A stretch of 64,000 nucleotides of DNA from Oscillospiraceae bacterium (lineage in GTDB: Bacteria > Bacillota > Clostridia > Oscillospirales > Oscillospiraceae): NCBI GenBank assembly GCA_017521485.1, contig JAFXCL010000014.1:1-64000 (forward strand), written 5' to 3'. Numbering within the stretch: the first letter of the stretch is position 1; each line of letters opens with the position of its first letter. Under the pieces are notes generated by a model. The model was not told where the DNA came from. It made no database searches and saw nothing but the letters and a program-made list of their open reading frames with translations. Position numbers and translations under genes: made by a program. Shown piece by piece: positions 35,944-43,974 of this stretch.

Positions 35944-37287
35944 ATGTATCAAGACGCAGATCACAACTATCCTGAATTTCAGCCTTCCGAGGATGAAAAC
36001 AACAGCACATCCCAGCAATTTCCCTGGAATTACGATACCCCTTATCAGCCTCCTGTACAGAAAAAAGCTAAGAAAGGCTGGACCGGCAGCAAAATTGTTT
36101 TACTGGCACTTTGCTGCGGTCTGCTTGGCGGCATTCTGGGCTTTGGCGGCTCAATTTTAGGCTTGCGTCTGATGAAAGAGGACGGCGGTTTATTTTTTGG
36201 CAGCGGTGCAACCATTATGCAGGAGGGTGTCCGGGAAGACACGGTTATTGACATTACCGAAATCGACACCGGCAAGCTGATGAGCGCTGCAGAGGTCTAT
36301 GCAAAAAATGTAAACTCCACTGTGGGCATTACTACCGCTGTTACCACCAATTACTGGGGCTATCAAACCACCTCTGCTGCATCCGGTTCCGGTTTTATTC
36401 TGACCGCTGACGGCTATGTGCTGACGAACTATCACGTAGTGGAAGGCTCGGATTCTATTACAGTTTCTCTTTATAACGGCGATAGCTTTGACGCAGAAAT
36501 GATTGGCTACGACGAAAGCAATGACATTGCAGTTTTGAAGGTAAACGCAGAAGGTCTGACCCCTGTGGTCTTAGGAGATTCTGACAATCTGAATGTAGGT
36601 GACAGCGTGGTTGCCATTGGTAACCCTCTTGGTGAGCTGACCTTCTCTCTGACTGCCGGTACGATCAGTGCAAAGGACCGTCAGATTACTATGTCTACCG
36701 GCGCTACAATGAACCTGATGCAGACGGACTGCGCCATCAACTCCGGAAACTCCGGCGGTGCGCTGTTTAATCTGTACGGCGAAGTGATCGGCATTACCAA
36801 CGCCAAGTACTCCACTTCCTCTTCCAGTGAAGCATCCATTGACAACATCGGTTTTGCCATTCCCATTAACCACGTGCGGGAGATTGTAACATCTATTATT
36901 GAAAAAGGCTATATTTCCAAGCCTTACGTGGGTGTATCTGTGACGGATGTGAGTGCAGATGCCCAGCGCTACGGTCTTCCTAAGGGTGCATCTATTGTCT
37001 CGGTGGTAGAGGACAGTCCCGCCGCCCAGGCAGGTCTGGCTGTGAACGATATTATCACAGAGGTCAACGGCAAGACACTTTCCAACCGGAATGATTTTGT
37101 CTCCCTGGTTGGAAAATCCCAGGTTGGAGATGTGATGAATCTGAAAGTTTACAGATCCGGTGAATATGTGGATATCACTTTAACCATCGGCGAGCAAGTA
37201 CAGTCTGCGTTGGAAGAAGAACCCTCTGTTTCCACGGAGGATTTCCGGGATCTATTCCCCTGGGGCAATCTGATTCCCGGTTTTTGA
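35944..37287 (+). CDS. HtrA/DegP-like membrane-anchored serine protease
   Basis: This 447-residue quality-control protease has a cytoplasmic, acidic N-terminal segment (1-45), one transmembrane helix (about 50-75), a trypsin-like domain and one PDZ domain (about 310-420). Catalytic triad: His164 in TNYHVVEG, Asp194 in SNDIAVLKV and Ser270 in NSGNSGG. The PDZ has GLPKGASIVSVVEDSPAAQAGL. The start is the ATG after AAGGAGAGAACTGTT. Located alone between its upstream AT-rich region and a strong terminator. It likely acts on misfolded exported proteins. Confidence 0.95.
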   Translation: MYQDADHNYPEFQPSEDENNSTSQQFPWNYDTPYQPPVQKKAKKGWTGSKIVLLALCCGLLGGILGFGGSILGLRLMKEDGGLFFGSGATIMQEGVREDTVIDITEIDTGKLMSAAEVYAKNVNSTVGITTAVTTNYWGYQTTSAASGSGFILTADGYVLTNYHVVEGSDSITVSLYNGDSFDAEMIGYDESNDIAVLKVNAEGLTPVVLGDSDNLNVGDSVVAIGNPLGELTFSLTAGTISAKDRQITMSTGATMNLMQTDCAINSGNSGGALFNLYGEVIGITNAKYSTSSSSEASIDNIGFAIPINHVREIVTSIIEKGYISKPYVGVSVTDVSADAQRYGLPKGASIVSVVEDSPAAQAGLAVNDIITEVNGKTLSNRNDFVSLVGKSQVGDVMNLKVYRSGEYVDITLTIGEQVQSALEEEPSVSTEDFRDLFPWGNLIPGF

Positions 37288-37300
37288 TGAACATTATACG

Positions 37301-37338
37301 AATGCCTTCCGGACTTCTTTGGTCCGGAAGGCATTTTT
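37301..37338 (+). terminator. Terminator of the HtrA gene
   Basis: Fourteen-bp stem AATGCCTTCCGGAC with its complement, a 7-base loop, then TTTTTC. Confidence 0.88.
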
Positions 37339-37351
37339 CTTTGGAAAGCAC

Positions 37352-37379
37352 TTGATTTTACCGGAAAAATCAGTAAAAT
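37352..37379 (+). promoter_or_regulatory. Promoter of asnA
   Basis: -35 TTGATT, 16 bp spacer, -10 TAAAAT, about 35 bases before the start codon. Confidence 0.6.
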
Positions 37380-37414
37380 ATATTTTATATTTCTTAGAAA
37401 AGGAATGATCCCCT

Positions 37415-38422
37415 ATGAACAAAATTTATATTCCGGAGGGCTACAAGCCTGTTCTGGATGAATATGATACCCAACGGGCAATTGCTTATATCAAGCAGAG
37501 CTTTCAGGATGAATTCTCCGGCGCCCTAAACTTAAAGCGGGTTTCCGCACCTTTATTTGTTACGGAAAATTCCGGTTTGAATGATAACCTGAACGGTTTT
37601 GAGCGCCCGGTTTCTTTTGATATTCCTGCTGTGGGTGCCGATGCACAGGTTGTCCATTCCCTGGCGAAATGGAAGCGGCTTGCCTTAAAGCGCTACAACT
37701 TCTCTGTTGGCGGCGGTCTTTACACGGATATGAACGCCATTCGCCGGGATGAGGACTTGGACAATATCCACTCTATTTATGTGGACCAGTGGGACTGGGA
37801 GAAGATCATCACCCGTGAGAACCGGAATCTTGACTATCTGAAGCTGATCGTCCGTGCCATTGTCCGGGCGATCTGTGATACCAACGACCGGCTGCATGTG
37901 CGTTTTCCCCAGCTGCGGGTAAACTTAAGCCGGGATGTGACCTTTATCACCACACAGGAGCTGGAGGATCTGTATCCGGATATGACCGGTTTCCAGCGGG
38001 AAACTGCTTTTGTGAAGGAACACCCCACAACCTGCATAATGCAGATTGGAGGGCGTCTCCGTTCCGGAAAGCCCCACGACGGCCGCGCACCGGACTATGA
38101 CGACTGGCAGCTCAACTGCGATATTTTCTTCTGGGATGATGTGCTGGGTCGTGCGCTGGAGATCTCCTCTATGGGTATTCGTGTAGATGCCGAGGCACTG
38201 GACCGTCAGCTCACTGCCGCAGGCTGTGACGACCGCCGTGCACTTCCGTTCCATAAGATGCTGCTAAACGACGAGTTGCCACTGACAATTGGCGGCGGTA
38301 TCGGTCAAAGCCGTCTTTGCCTACTCATGATGGGCTGCGCCCATATCGGTGAAGTCCAATCCAGTGTCTGGGATCAGGAAACTGTGAATGCTTGTGAAAA
38401 AGCCGGTATCCGGTTGTTGTAA
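37415..38422 (+). CDS. asnA: Aspartate-ammonia ligase (asparagine synthetase A)
   Basis: This 335-residue enzyme makes asparagine from aspartate, ammonia and ATP. It has the class II synthetase-like fold; typical blocks are SAPLFVTENSGLNDNLNG, KWKRLALKRYNF, DMNAIRRDED and the C-terminal TIGGGIGQSRLCLLM. Residues match the usual length. It is monocistronic, with AAAAGGAATGATCC as ribosome binding region. Downstream is a short copy of the common GGGAGCAAGCCCCCGCCCTA repeat, and then a terminator. Confidence 0.96.
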   Translation: MNKIYIPEGYKPVLDEYDTQRAIAYIKQSFQDEFSGALNLKRVSAPLFVTENSGLNDNLNGFERPVSFDIPAVGADAQVVHSLAKWKRLALKRYNFSVGGGLYTDMNAIRRDEDLDNIHSIYVDQWDWEKIITRENRNLDYLKLIVRAIVRAICDTNDRLHVRFPQLRVNLSRDVTFITTQELEDLYPDMTGFQRETAFVKEHPTTCIMQIGGRLRSGKPHDGRAPDYDDWQLNCDIFFWDDVLGRALEISSMGIRVDAEALDRQLTAAGCDDRRALPFHKMLLNDELPLTIGGGIGQSRLCLLMMGCAHIGEVQSSVWDQETVNACEKAGIRLL

Positions 38423-38474
38423 TACATAAGAAAACGACGGGAGCAAGCCCCCGCCCTACATTCAAAATATATAC

Positions 38475-38505
38475 TTAGGGCGTGTTCCGATGGAACACGC
38501 CCTAA
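38475..38505. terminator. Terminator between convergent asnA and metY
   Basis: A 14-bp perfect stem TTAGGGCGTGTTCC with its complement and a 3-base loop. T-runs are poor, so strength is uncertain. Confidence 0.65.
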
Positions 38506-38507
38506 TA

Positions 38508-39794
38508 TCATACTTTGTCGATTGCCTGCTTCAGGTCCGCGATCAGGTCTTCTGCATTTTCCAGACCGCAGCTCAGTCGGATCAGGTCAGCACCTACGCC
38601 GGCTGCATCCAGCTGCTCATCGGTCATCTGTCGGTGGGTGGCACTTGCCGGGTGCAGGCAGCAGGTGCGGGAATCTGCAACGTGGGTCTCGATAGCACCC
38701 AGTTTCATATTCTTCATAAACACTTCTGCTGCTTTGCGTCCACCCTTCAAGCCGAAGGAGATAACGCCGCAAGAGCCGTTTGGCAGGTATTTCTGTGCCA
38801 AATCGTAGTACTTATCACCCTTCAGTCCGCAGTATTTGACCCAGGCAACCTTGGGATTTTCGCTGAGAAATTCAGCAATTGCCTGTGCGTTAGCACAGTG
38901 CTGCTTCATTCGGAAAGGCAGGCTTTCCAGACCCAGGTTCAGGTAGAAAGCGCTCTGGGGAGACTGGATCGAGCCAAGATCCCGCATCAGCTGGGCAGTA
39001 CACTTCGTAATAAACGCACCTTCCAGTCCAAAGCGCTCCGTATAAGTCACGCCGTGGTAGCTGTCGTCCGGGGTGCAAAGTCCGGGGAACTTGTCCGGAT
39101 ATTTGGTCCAGTCAAACTTGCCGCTATCTACGATACAGCCGCCAACCGCAACACCGTGTCCATCCATATACTTAGTGGTGGAATGGGTCACAATATCTGC
39201 GCCCCATTCGATAGGACGGCAGTTGACCGGTGTGGGGAATGTGTTATCGATAATCAGAGGCACGCCGTGGCTGTGGGCAGCCTTTGCAAACTTCTCAATA
39301 TCCAGCACATTCAGGGCAGGATTTGCAATGGTCTCACCGAATACCAGCTTGGTGTTCTCCCGGAAAGCAGCGTTGAGCTCCTCCTCAGTGCAGTCGGGGT
39401 CAATAAAGGTGACCTCGATGCCCATCCGCTTCATAGTGACTGCCAGCAGATTGAATGTGCCACCGTAAATAGCAGTACTGGAGACGATATGGTCGCCGCA
39501 GGAGGCAATATTGAACATTGCATAGAAGTTGGCTGCCTGACCGGAACCGGTCAGCATAGCGGCTGTGCCGCCCTCCAAAGCTGCGATCTTTGCCGCTACC
39601 ATATCACAGGTGGGATTTTGCAAACGGGAGTAGAAATAGCCGGAAGCCTCCAGATCAAACAGCTTACCCATATCCTCAGAGGTGGCATACTTAAAAGTCG
39701 TGCTCTGAATAATGGGGATCTGACGGGGCTCGCCACTTTCCGGGCTGTAGCCTGCCTGAATACACAGGGTTTCTGTGTGAAGCTTATTTTCCAT
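38508..39794 (-). CDS. metY: O-acetylhomoserine aminocarboxypropyltransferase (MetY-type)
   Basis: This 428-residue PLP enzyme joins O-acetylhomoserine and sulfide into homocysteine. The N-terminal block TLCIQAGYSPESGEPRQIPIIQSTTF is the Cys/Met-metabolism signature. The PLP Lys lies in THSTTKYMDGHG (near 208-219), and YFYSRLQNPTCDMVAAKIAALEGG is also conserved. The ATG is chosen over an earlier GTG because the GAGGTG site fits. A perfect SigA promoter lies between this gene and the stop of the SH3/C39 gene. MetF in this window supplies the methyl donor for methionine made from homocysteine. Confidence 0.9.
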   Translation of the reverse strand: MENKLHTETLCIQAGYSPESGEPRQIPIIQSTTFKYATSEDMGKLFDLEASGYFYSRLQNPTCDMVAAKIAALEGGTAAMLTGSGQAANFYAMFNIASCGDHIVSSTAIYGGTFNLLAVTMKRMGIEVTFIDPDCTEEELNAAFRENTKLVFGETIANPALNVLDIEKFAKAAHSHGVPLIIDNTFPTPVNCRPIEWGADIVTHSTTKYMDGHGVAVGGCIVDSGKFDWTKYPDKFPGLCTPDDSYHGVTYTERFGLEGAFITKCTAQLMRDLGSIQSPQSAFYLNLGLESLPFRMKQHCANAQAIAEFLSENPKVAWVKYCGLKGDKYYDLAQKYLPNGSCGVISFGLKGGRKAAEVFMKNMKLGAIETHVADSRTCCLHPASATHRQMTDEQLDAAGVGADLIRLSCGLENAEDLIADLKQAIDKV

Positions 39795-39827
39795 AGGTGT
39801 CACCTCGAAAGTAAATCTAATGGACTT

Positions 39828-39856
39828 ATTGTAATGCTATCGGCTTTATTTGTCAA
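39828..39856 (-). promoter_or_regulatory. Consensus promoter of metY
   Basis: On the minus strand: -35 TTGACA, 17 bp spacer, -10 TACAAT, about 34 bases before the start codon. It begins 7 bases past the upstream gene stop. Confidence 0.9.
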
Positions 39857-39862
39857 TGCAAC

Positions 39863-40834
39863 TTAATAATAAAAGTACTTATAAAAAGTAGGATAAGCAC
39901 CCAAAAACTGCTGAAGATTCGTGCGGGTATTGGAGCCGGGATCGTTGATCGTAAAGTTGCCAGCAGTCAGGCTGCCCCCGGTGAAGCCTGTAATTACCAC
40001 CCAATGCTGGGTGCCATAGGAATTTTTCGCACCGAATAGGACAGGCTTGCCTTGCTTCAGCTGATTATAAATGACACTGAGGTAGCTGGCATTGCTGGTC
40101 ACCGTTGTATAGTGACTGGGCCAGTAGACACTGCCGGAGGATGTATAATTCAGCCTTTTGGACATTGCATCCGGGTAGATAGTCGTGCCGGTGCGATAGG
40201 ACTCCATCATTGCAATGGCAGTGGTTGCGCAGCCGATTTTTTCCATTGTCTTACCGGAAGAACCTATTGTCACCCAAGACCAGCGGCTGTCGTACTGCTT
40301 AAAGCTGGGTACAGACAGACTTACTGCTTGGTTGCCGGAGGGTGCAGAAGGTGCTTGTGTATTTCCGGACAGGTACTGGGCACTTACATAGCCGGTTTTT
40401 GTTCCCTGATAGAGGATTCTGCTCCAGCCGTTATTTGTTGACAGAACAATCACCCGATAGCCTTGGGAAAGTCCGCCGATTCTTGCATAAGATGTACCCG
40501 GTCCGCTTCGGACATTCAGGCCGCTGGGGTCTGTATTTACGGTTGCGGTATTACCAGAAACTGCAGTAATGTAATCGGCGTGGCAATAGCCATAGCGACC
40601 GCCGCCATATTCTACCCGCCACCAGCTGCCGGATCTGGATATCAGGGTAACATAGCTGCCATTGCTAAGGGTCGTCAGCACCCTGCTGCCAGTGGTCGGC
40701 TCTGTGCGCACATTCAGTCCGCTTACCGCTTTGATAACGCCAGCTTGGGAGTCCGCATTTGCGGCTTGGGTGGGCAGTGCCAACACTCCAATCATCAGAA
40801 TTGCTGCCAGTGCCAAAGATAATATTCGTTTCAT
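39863..40834 (-). CDS. Secreted protein with two SH3b domains and a C39-like peptidase domain
   Basis: This 323-residue protein starts with a signal peptide (1-24, ending TQA-A). Two bacterial SH3 domains follow (about 33-92 and 99-157; both have the LNVRxxPxTxSxxxxxL pattern). A Pro/Ser linker leads to a C39-like papain-fold domain (about 175-323) with Cys202 in IGCATTAIAMM, His277 in GTQHWVVITGF and Asp298 in NDPGSN. It probably cleaves or binds the cell wall or peptides outside the cell. The ATG follows GAGGTGACAA. It has its own promoter and no terminator before metY. Confidence 0.93.
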   Translation of the reverse strand: MKRILSLALAAILMIGVLALPTQAANADSQAGVIKAVSGLNVRTEPTTGSRVLTTLSNGSYVTLISRSGSWWRVEYGGGRYGYCHADYITAVSGNTATVNTDPSGLNVRSGPGTSYARIGGLSQGYRVIVLSTNNGWSRILYQGTKTGYVSAQYLSGNTQAPSAPSGNQAVSLSVPSFKQYDSRWSWVTIGSSGKTMEKIGCATTAIAMMESYRTGTTIYPDAMSKRLNYTSSGSVYWPSHYTTVTSNASYLSVIYNQLKQGKPVLFGAKNSYGTQHWVVITGFTGGSLTAGNFTINDPGSNTRTNLQQFLGAYPTFYKYFYY

Positions 40835-40875
40835 TTGTCACCTCAAAAGTTGGATTTTGCATATATGCGGGGCAA

Positions 40876-40904
40876 AGTATATCACAAAATCCCTCATTTG
40901 AGAA
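40876..40904 (-). promoter_or_regulatory. Possible promoter of the SH3/C39 gene
   Basis: On the minus strand: -35 TTCTCA, 17 bp spacer, -10 TATACT, about 42 bases before the start. Confidence 0.5.
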
Positions 40905-40939
40905 CAGGCCAAATATTCCCAAGGCCCCCTCTTCTACCC

Positions 40940-40968
40940 TTGACACTAACATAAATTTTGGGTACAAT
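40940..40968 (+). promoter_or_regulatory. Promoter of tRNA-Arg
   Basis: -35 TTGACA, 17 bp spacer, -10 TACAAT, 12 bases before the tRNA. Confidence 0.9.
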
Positions 40969-40980
40969 GTAGCAGAACAC

Positions 40981-41056
<76 letters not shown>

Positions 41057-41057
<1 letters not shown>

Positions 41058-41093
41058 AAAAGTGCCGAAAACTCTGCGTTTTCGGCACTTTTA
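41057..41093. terminator. Terminator of tRNA-Arg
   Basis: Fourteen-bp stem AAAAGTGCCGAAAA with its complement, loop CTCTGCG, then TTTT. It can also end transcripts of the transaldolase-like gene from the other side. Confidence 0.88.
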
Positions 41094-41127
41094 CTATATT
41101 CTCATTTTAAGAGCATCTTCTCTATTC

Positions 41128-41823
41128 TTATTTGTTCGGTTCGCAGTTGAGCATGGTTTTGCCTTCACCGCAAAGATTTTCAAAGTCATGCACAAAGGTA
41201 ACATCTGCAGAATCGACACAGGGATGTTTAATAAGGCCTTCGATCACATCGGGAGCAACGGTAACAGCACGAATACCAGATTCGCAAAGCTCCTGGACCT
41301 GAAGAGAGTTCTTAAAGCTGGCAGCAAGAATCCGAGTTTTATATCCACTGGATACAAAGATATCCTGCATGGTTCTAGCAACCTGTATACCATTGCTGCC
41401 AAGGTTGTCAATACGGTTTATGTAAGGCGCTGCATAATCGGCACCGCTCTTTGCGGCAAGATATGCTTGGAGAGGATTATAAATTGCAGTTGCGGTAACC
41501 TTGTAGCCCTCACGAGAAAGCATACGCATCGCTTTAAGTCCTTCCGGGATTGTAGGGATCTTAATAAAGGTCTTTGCCTTTTCACCAAGGATCTCAACCA
41601 TATGCCGGCCCTCTTTGACCATCTCCTCAGCAGTAAGGGAAATAACCTGTGCATGAAGCTCGGCATCAGGACCGATAAACTCCCGTATCTCTTTTAATAC
41701 CAAATAAGGATTTCTTCCCTCTTTTGCAAGGATAGACGGATTGGTGGTAACACCGTCTATGGGATAAAATTCACATATGTGCTTGATCCTTTCAATATTT
41801 GCATCATCAATAAGCAGTTTCAT
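41128..41823 (-). CDS. Transaldolase / fructose-6-phosphate aldolase family protein
   Basis: This 231-residue protein matches the short transaldolase/FSA class. Key blocks are DGVTTNPSILAKEGRNP, LHAQVISLTAEEMVKEGRHM, IKIPTIPEGLKAM, KVTATAIYNPLQAYLAAKSGADYAAPYINRIDN (near 110-145) and ILAASFKNSLQV. Schiff-base Lys is likely in KIPTIPEG. The class comprises both transaldolases and aldolases and I cannot decide between them. It has its own promoter and no neighbouring sugar genes. Confidence 0.88.
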   Translation of the reverse strand: MKLLIDDANIERIKHICEFYPIDGVTTNPSILAKEGRNPYLVLKEIREFIGPDAELHAQVISLTAEEMVKEGRHMVEILGEKAKTFIKIPTIPEGLKAMRMLSREGYKVTATAIYNPLQAYLAAKSGADYAAPYINRIDNLGSNGIQVARTMQDIFVSSGYKTRILAASFKNSLQVQELCESGIRAVTVAPDVIEGLIKHPCVDSADVTFVHDFENLCGEGKTMLNCEPNK

Positions 41824-41855
41824 ACAATCACCTCATATTTATTTTAATTAATTAT

Positions 41856-41884
41856 ATATTAGCATTCTGGAAAACACATTTCAA
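41856..41884 (-). promoter_or_regulatory. Possible promoter of the transaldolase gene
   Basis: On the minus strand: -35 TTGAAA, 17 bp spacer, -10 TAATAT. The region 41824-42030 is very AT-rich and has only this and the padR promoter. Confidence 0.5.
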
Positions 41885-41977
41885 TACAAAAAATATACAA
41901 TCTTGTTTTAAATTCAATTGTTGTATTGTTTATATTATAAAACACTTACCAACGAAACTGCTTCGGTAGTTATTTTG

Positions 41978-42006
41978 TTGACATTTCTTATACTTCGTGT
42001 TATGAT
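41978..42006 (+). promoter_or_regulatory. Promoter of the padR-DUF1700-DUF4097 operon
   Basis: -35 TTGACA, 17 bp spacer, -10 TATGAT. The PadR protein could bind around this site to regulate itself; no clear palindromic operator is visible. Confidence 0.8.
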
Positions 42007-42030
42007 GTATTACGCACGAGGAGGTATGGT

Positions 42031-42357
42031 ATGGATATTCAATTGAAGCGAGGGCTTTTGGATGTTTGTGTACTGGCTGCTATCAAAGACAGCGAGTCCT
42101 ACGGATATAAGATCATAAAGGATATGAAGCCATACATCGGGCTGTCTGAATCCACCTTATACACCATTTTAAAGCGGTTGGAGAGCGCAAATATGCTCAC
42201 CGTCCGCACCGCAGAGCACGGCGGCAGACTGCGGAAATATTACCGCATTACAGACCATGGTCTTCGGCGTATTACAGACTTTAAAGACGAATGGAAAGAG
42301 ATCCTGTCTATCTACCGATTTGTAACAAAGGAGGATAACAGCAATGACAAAGCTTAA
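42031..42357 (+). CDS. PadR-family transcriptional regulator
   Basis: This 108-residue winged-helix regulator has MDIQLKRGLLDVCVLAAIKDSESYGYKI at the N-terminus and ESTLYTILKRLESANMLTVRTAE as recognition helix and wing, followed by a short dimerisation helix. It overlaps the next gene by 14 bases. PadR-DUF1700-DUF4097 is a common operon type in Firmicutes, thought to respond to envelope stress, with the PadR protein as autoregulator. Confidence 0.94.
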   Translation: MDIQLKRGLLDVCVLAAIKDSESYGYKIIKDMKPYIGLSESTLYTILKRLESANMLTVRTAEHGGRLRKYYRITDHGLRRITDFKDEWKEILSIYRFVTKEDNSNDKA

Positions 42358-42919
42358 TTTTCTTTTTGAGCTCCACGAAAGATTATCTGATCTCCCCCAA
42401 AACGAGGTTGAGGAGCGGCTGACATTTTACATAGAAACGATCGAAGACCGGATGGAAGAGGGTCTTTCGGAGGAAGATGCGGTTGCGGCAGTGGGATCGA
42501 TCGATGAAATCGCTGCACAGATCATTTCAGAGATTTCTTCTGCTGCTGCAAAAGAAGAAGTAAAACCCAAACGGAAACAGAGAAAGGCGTGGGAGATCGT
42601 CCTTTTGGTGCTGGGCTCCCCTCTTTGGATCGTCTTGCTGATCGCCGCATTTGCTGTAGTCCTTTCCCTTTATATTTCCTTATGGGCAGTAATAATTTCC
42701 CTATGGGCAGTGTTTGCTGCCTTCGCCGGATGTGCCTTCGGCGGCATTGTGGGCGGTGCCTGCTTGGCTTTGGGCGGTTACGGTCACACAGGCATTGCTA
42801 TAATCGGCGCAGGATTTGTGTGTGCAGGACTTGCTATTTTCCTGTTTTACTGTTGCAAGGCAGCCACAAAAGGAACCTTACGTACGACTAAGAAAATTTT
42901 TCATAAAAAGGAGGCTTAA
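42344..42919 (+). CDS. DUF1700 (HAAS) domain membrane protein
   Basis: This 191-residue protein has an N-terminal helical HAAS domain (about 1-65: FELHERLSDLPQNEVEERLTFYIETIEDRMEEG) followed by four hydrophobic helices (about 83-180). The start overlaps padR (ATGACAAAG inside the padR end) with AAAGGAGG. HAAS domains are thought to mediate interaction with the PadR regulator. The function of the membrane part is unknown. Confidence 0.93.
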   Translation: MTKLNFLFELHERLSDLPQNEVEERLTFYIETIEDRMEEGLSEEDAVAAVGSIDEIAAQIISEISSAAAKEEVKPKRKQRKAWEIVLLVLGSPLWIVLLIAAFAVVLSLYISLWAVIISLWAVFAAFAGCAFGGIVGGACLALGGYGHTGIAIIGAGFVCAGLAIFLFYCCKAATKGTLRTTKKIFHKKEA

Positions 42920-42921
42920 TA

Positions 42922-43881
42922 ATGGGTAAACAGACGAAGATTTGGCTTATCATAGCCGCTGCTTTCCTTTTAGTCGGTTGTATAATTTTCGGAGGTATGA
43001 TGATGGCACTAAAGTGGGATTTTGCAAAGTTATCTACAGTAAAGTTTGAAACAAACAATTATGTGCTCGAAACAGATTTTCGTAATATATCCGTTAAAAC
43101 GGATACTGCCGACATTGTATTTGCGGAATCTCAGGACGGAAGCTGTTCGGTGGTTTGTTATGAGCAGAAAAATCTTAGCCATTCGGTTGCCGTAAAAGAC
43201 GGCACACTGGCAATTGAACTGGTTGACACCAGAAATTGGTACGACCACATCGGCATCATTGCCCATACGCCCAAAATTACAGTTTATCTGCCGGATGGGC
43301 AATATGATACACTTTCCATAAAAGAAAGTACCGGCGACATTGAGATTCCCGAGGTGCTTACTTTTGAAACAATAGATATTTCCTTAAGCACCGGCGATGT
43401 AACAAACTACGCATCTGCTTCCAATATCCAAATCAAAGCCTCAACCGGTGATATTCGTACAGAAAACATTTCCGCAGACAAAGTAGTGCTTTCTGTTACC
43501 ACCGGCGATATAACCGCCCGCTCCGTTGCCTGCAAGGGTGATTTGAATGTCAGCGTAAGCACCGGAGATGCTACCTTAACGGATGTGGTATGCAATGCGC
43601 TCATTTCAACCGGAAGCACCGGAGATATTACACTGCAGAATGCAACCGCCGCGGAGGAATTTACGATTGAACGGAGCACCGGCGATGTAAAATTCCACAG
43701 CTGTGATGCCGGTGCCCTTCGTGTCAAAACCAGTACCGGCAGCGTTACTGGCAGCCTGCTCAGTGATAAGATCTTCATCACCGAAACAAGCACCGGAAAA
43801 GTGGATGTTCCCAACTCTGCAGCCGGTGGCAAATGCGAAATTATCACCTCTACCGGTGATATAAAAATTACAGTTGGCTAA
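42922..43881 (+). CDS. DUF4097 beta-strand repeat protein (STGD repeats)
   Basis: This 319-residue protein has an N-terminal hydrophobic segment (6-29) with an LVGC lipobox-like string, so it is either a lipoprotein or a membrane-anchored protein. The extracytoplasmic part (40-319) is a run of short beta strands marked by about ten STGD or STGS turns (for example STGDIEIPE, STGDVTNYA, STGDIRTEN, TTGDITARS and STGDATLTD). Such turns form a right-handed beta solenoid. It follows the DUF1700 gene by 2 bases and ends the operon. Probably an envelope-associated sensor or scaffold. Confidence 0.92.
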   Translation: MGKQTKIWLIIAAAFLLVGCIIFGGMMMALKWDFAKLSTVKFETNNYVLETDFRNISVKTDTADIVFAESQDGSCSVVCYEQKNLSHSVAVKDGTLAIELVDTRNWYDHIGIIAHTPKITVYLPDGQYDTLSIKESTGDIEIPEVLTFETIDISLSTGDVTNYASASNIQIKASTGDIRTENISADKVVLSVTTGDITARSVACKGDLNVSVSTGDATLTDVVCNALISTGSTGDITLQNATAAEEFTIERSTGDVKFHSCDAGALRVKTSTGSVTGSLLSDKIFITETSTGKVDVPNSAAGGKCEIITSTGDIKITVG

Positions 43882-43896
43882 CTGTTTACATTTTGT

Positions 43897-43926
43897 TTCG
43901 ACTTTTGGAAAATTATATGCTATAAT
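43897..43926 (+). promoter_or_regulatory. Promoter of the citrate synthase gene
   Basis: Perfect -10 TATAAT at 43921-43926. The best -35 is TTCGAC at 18 bp, which is weak. Confidence 0.6.
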
Positions 43927-43974
43927 AAGATAAAATATGGCTGCCAGACAGCCAGGAAAGGGTCGGTACATACA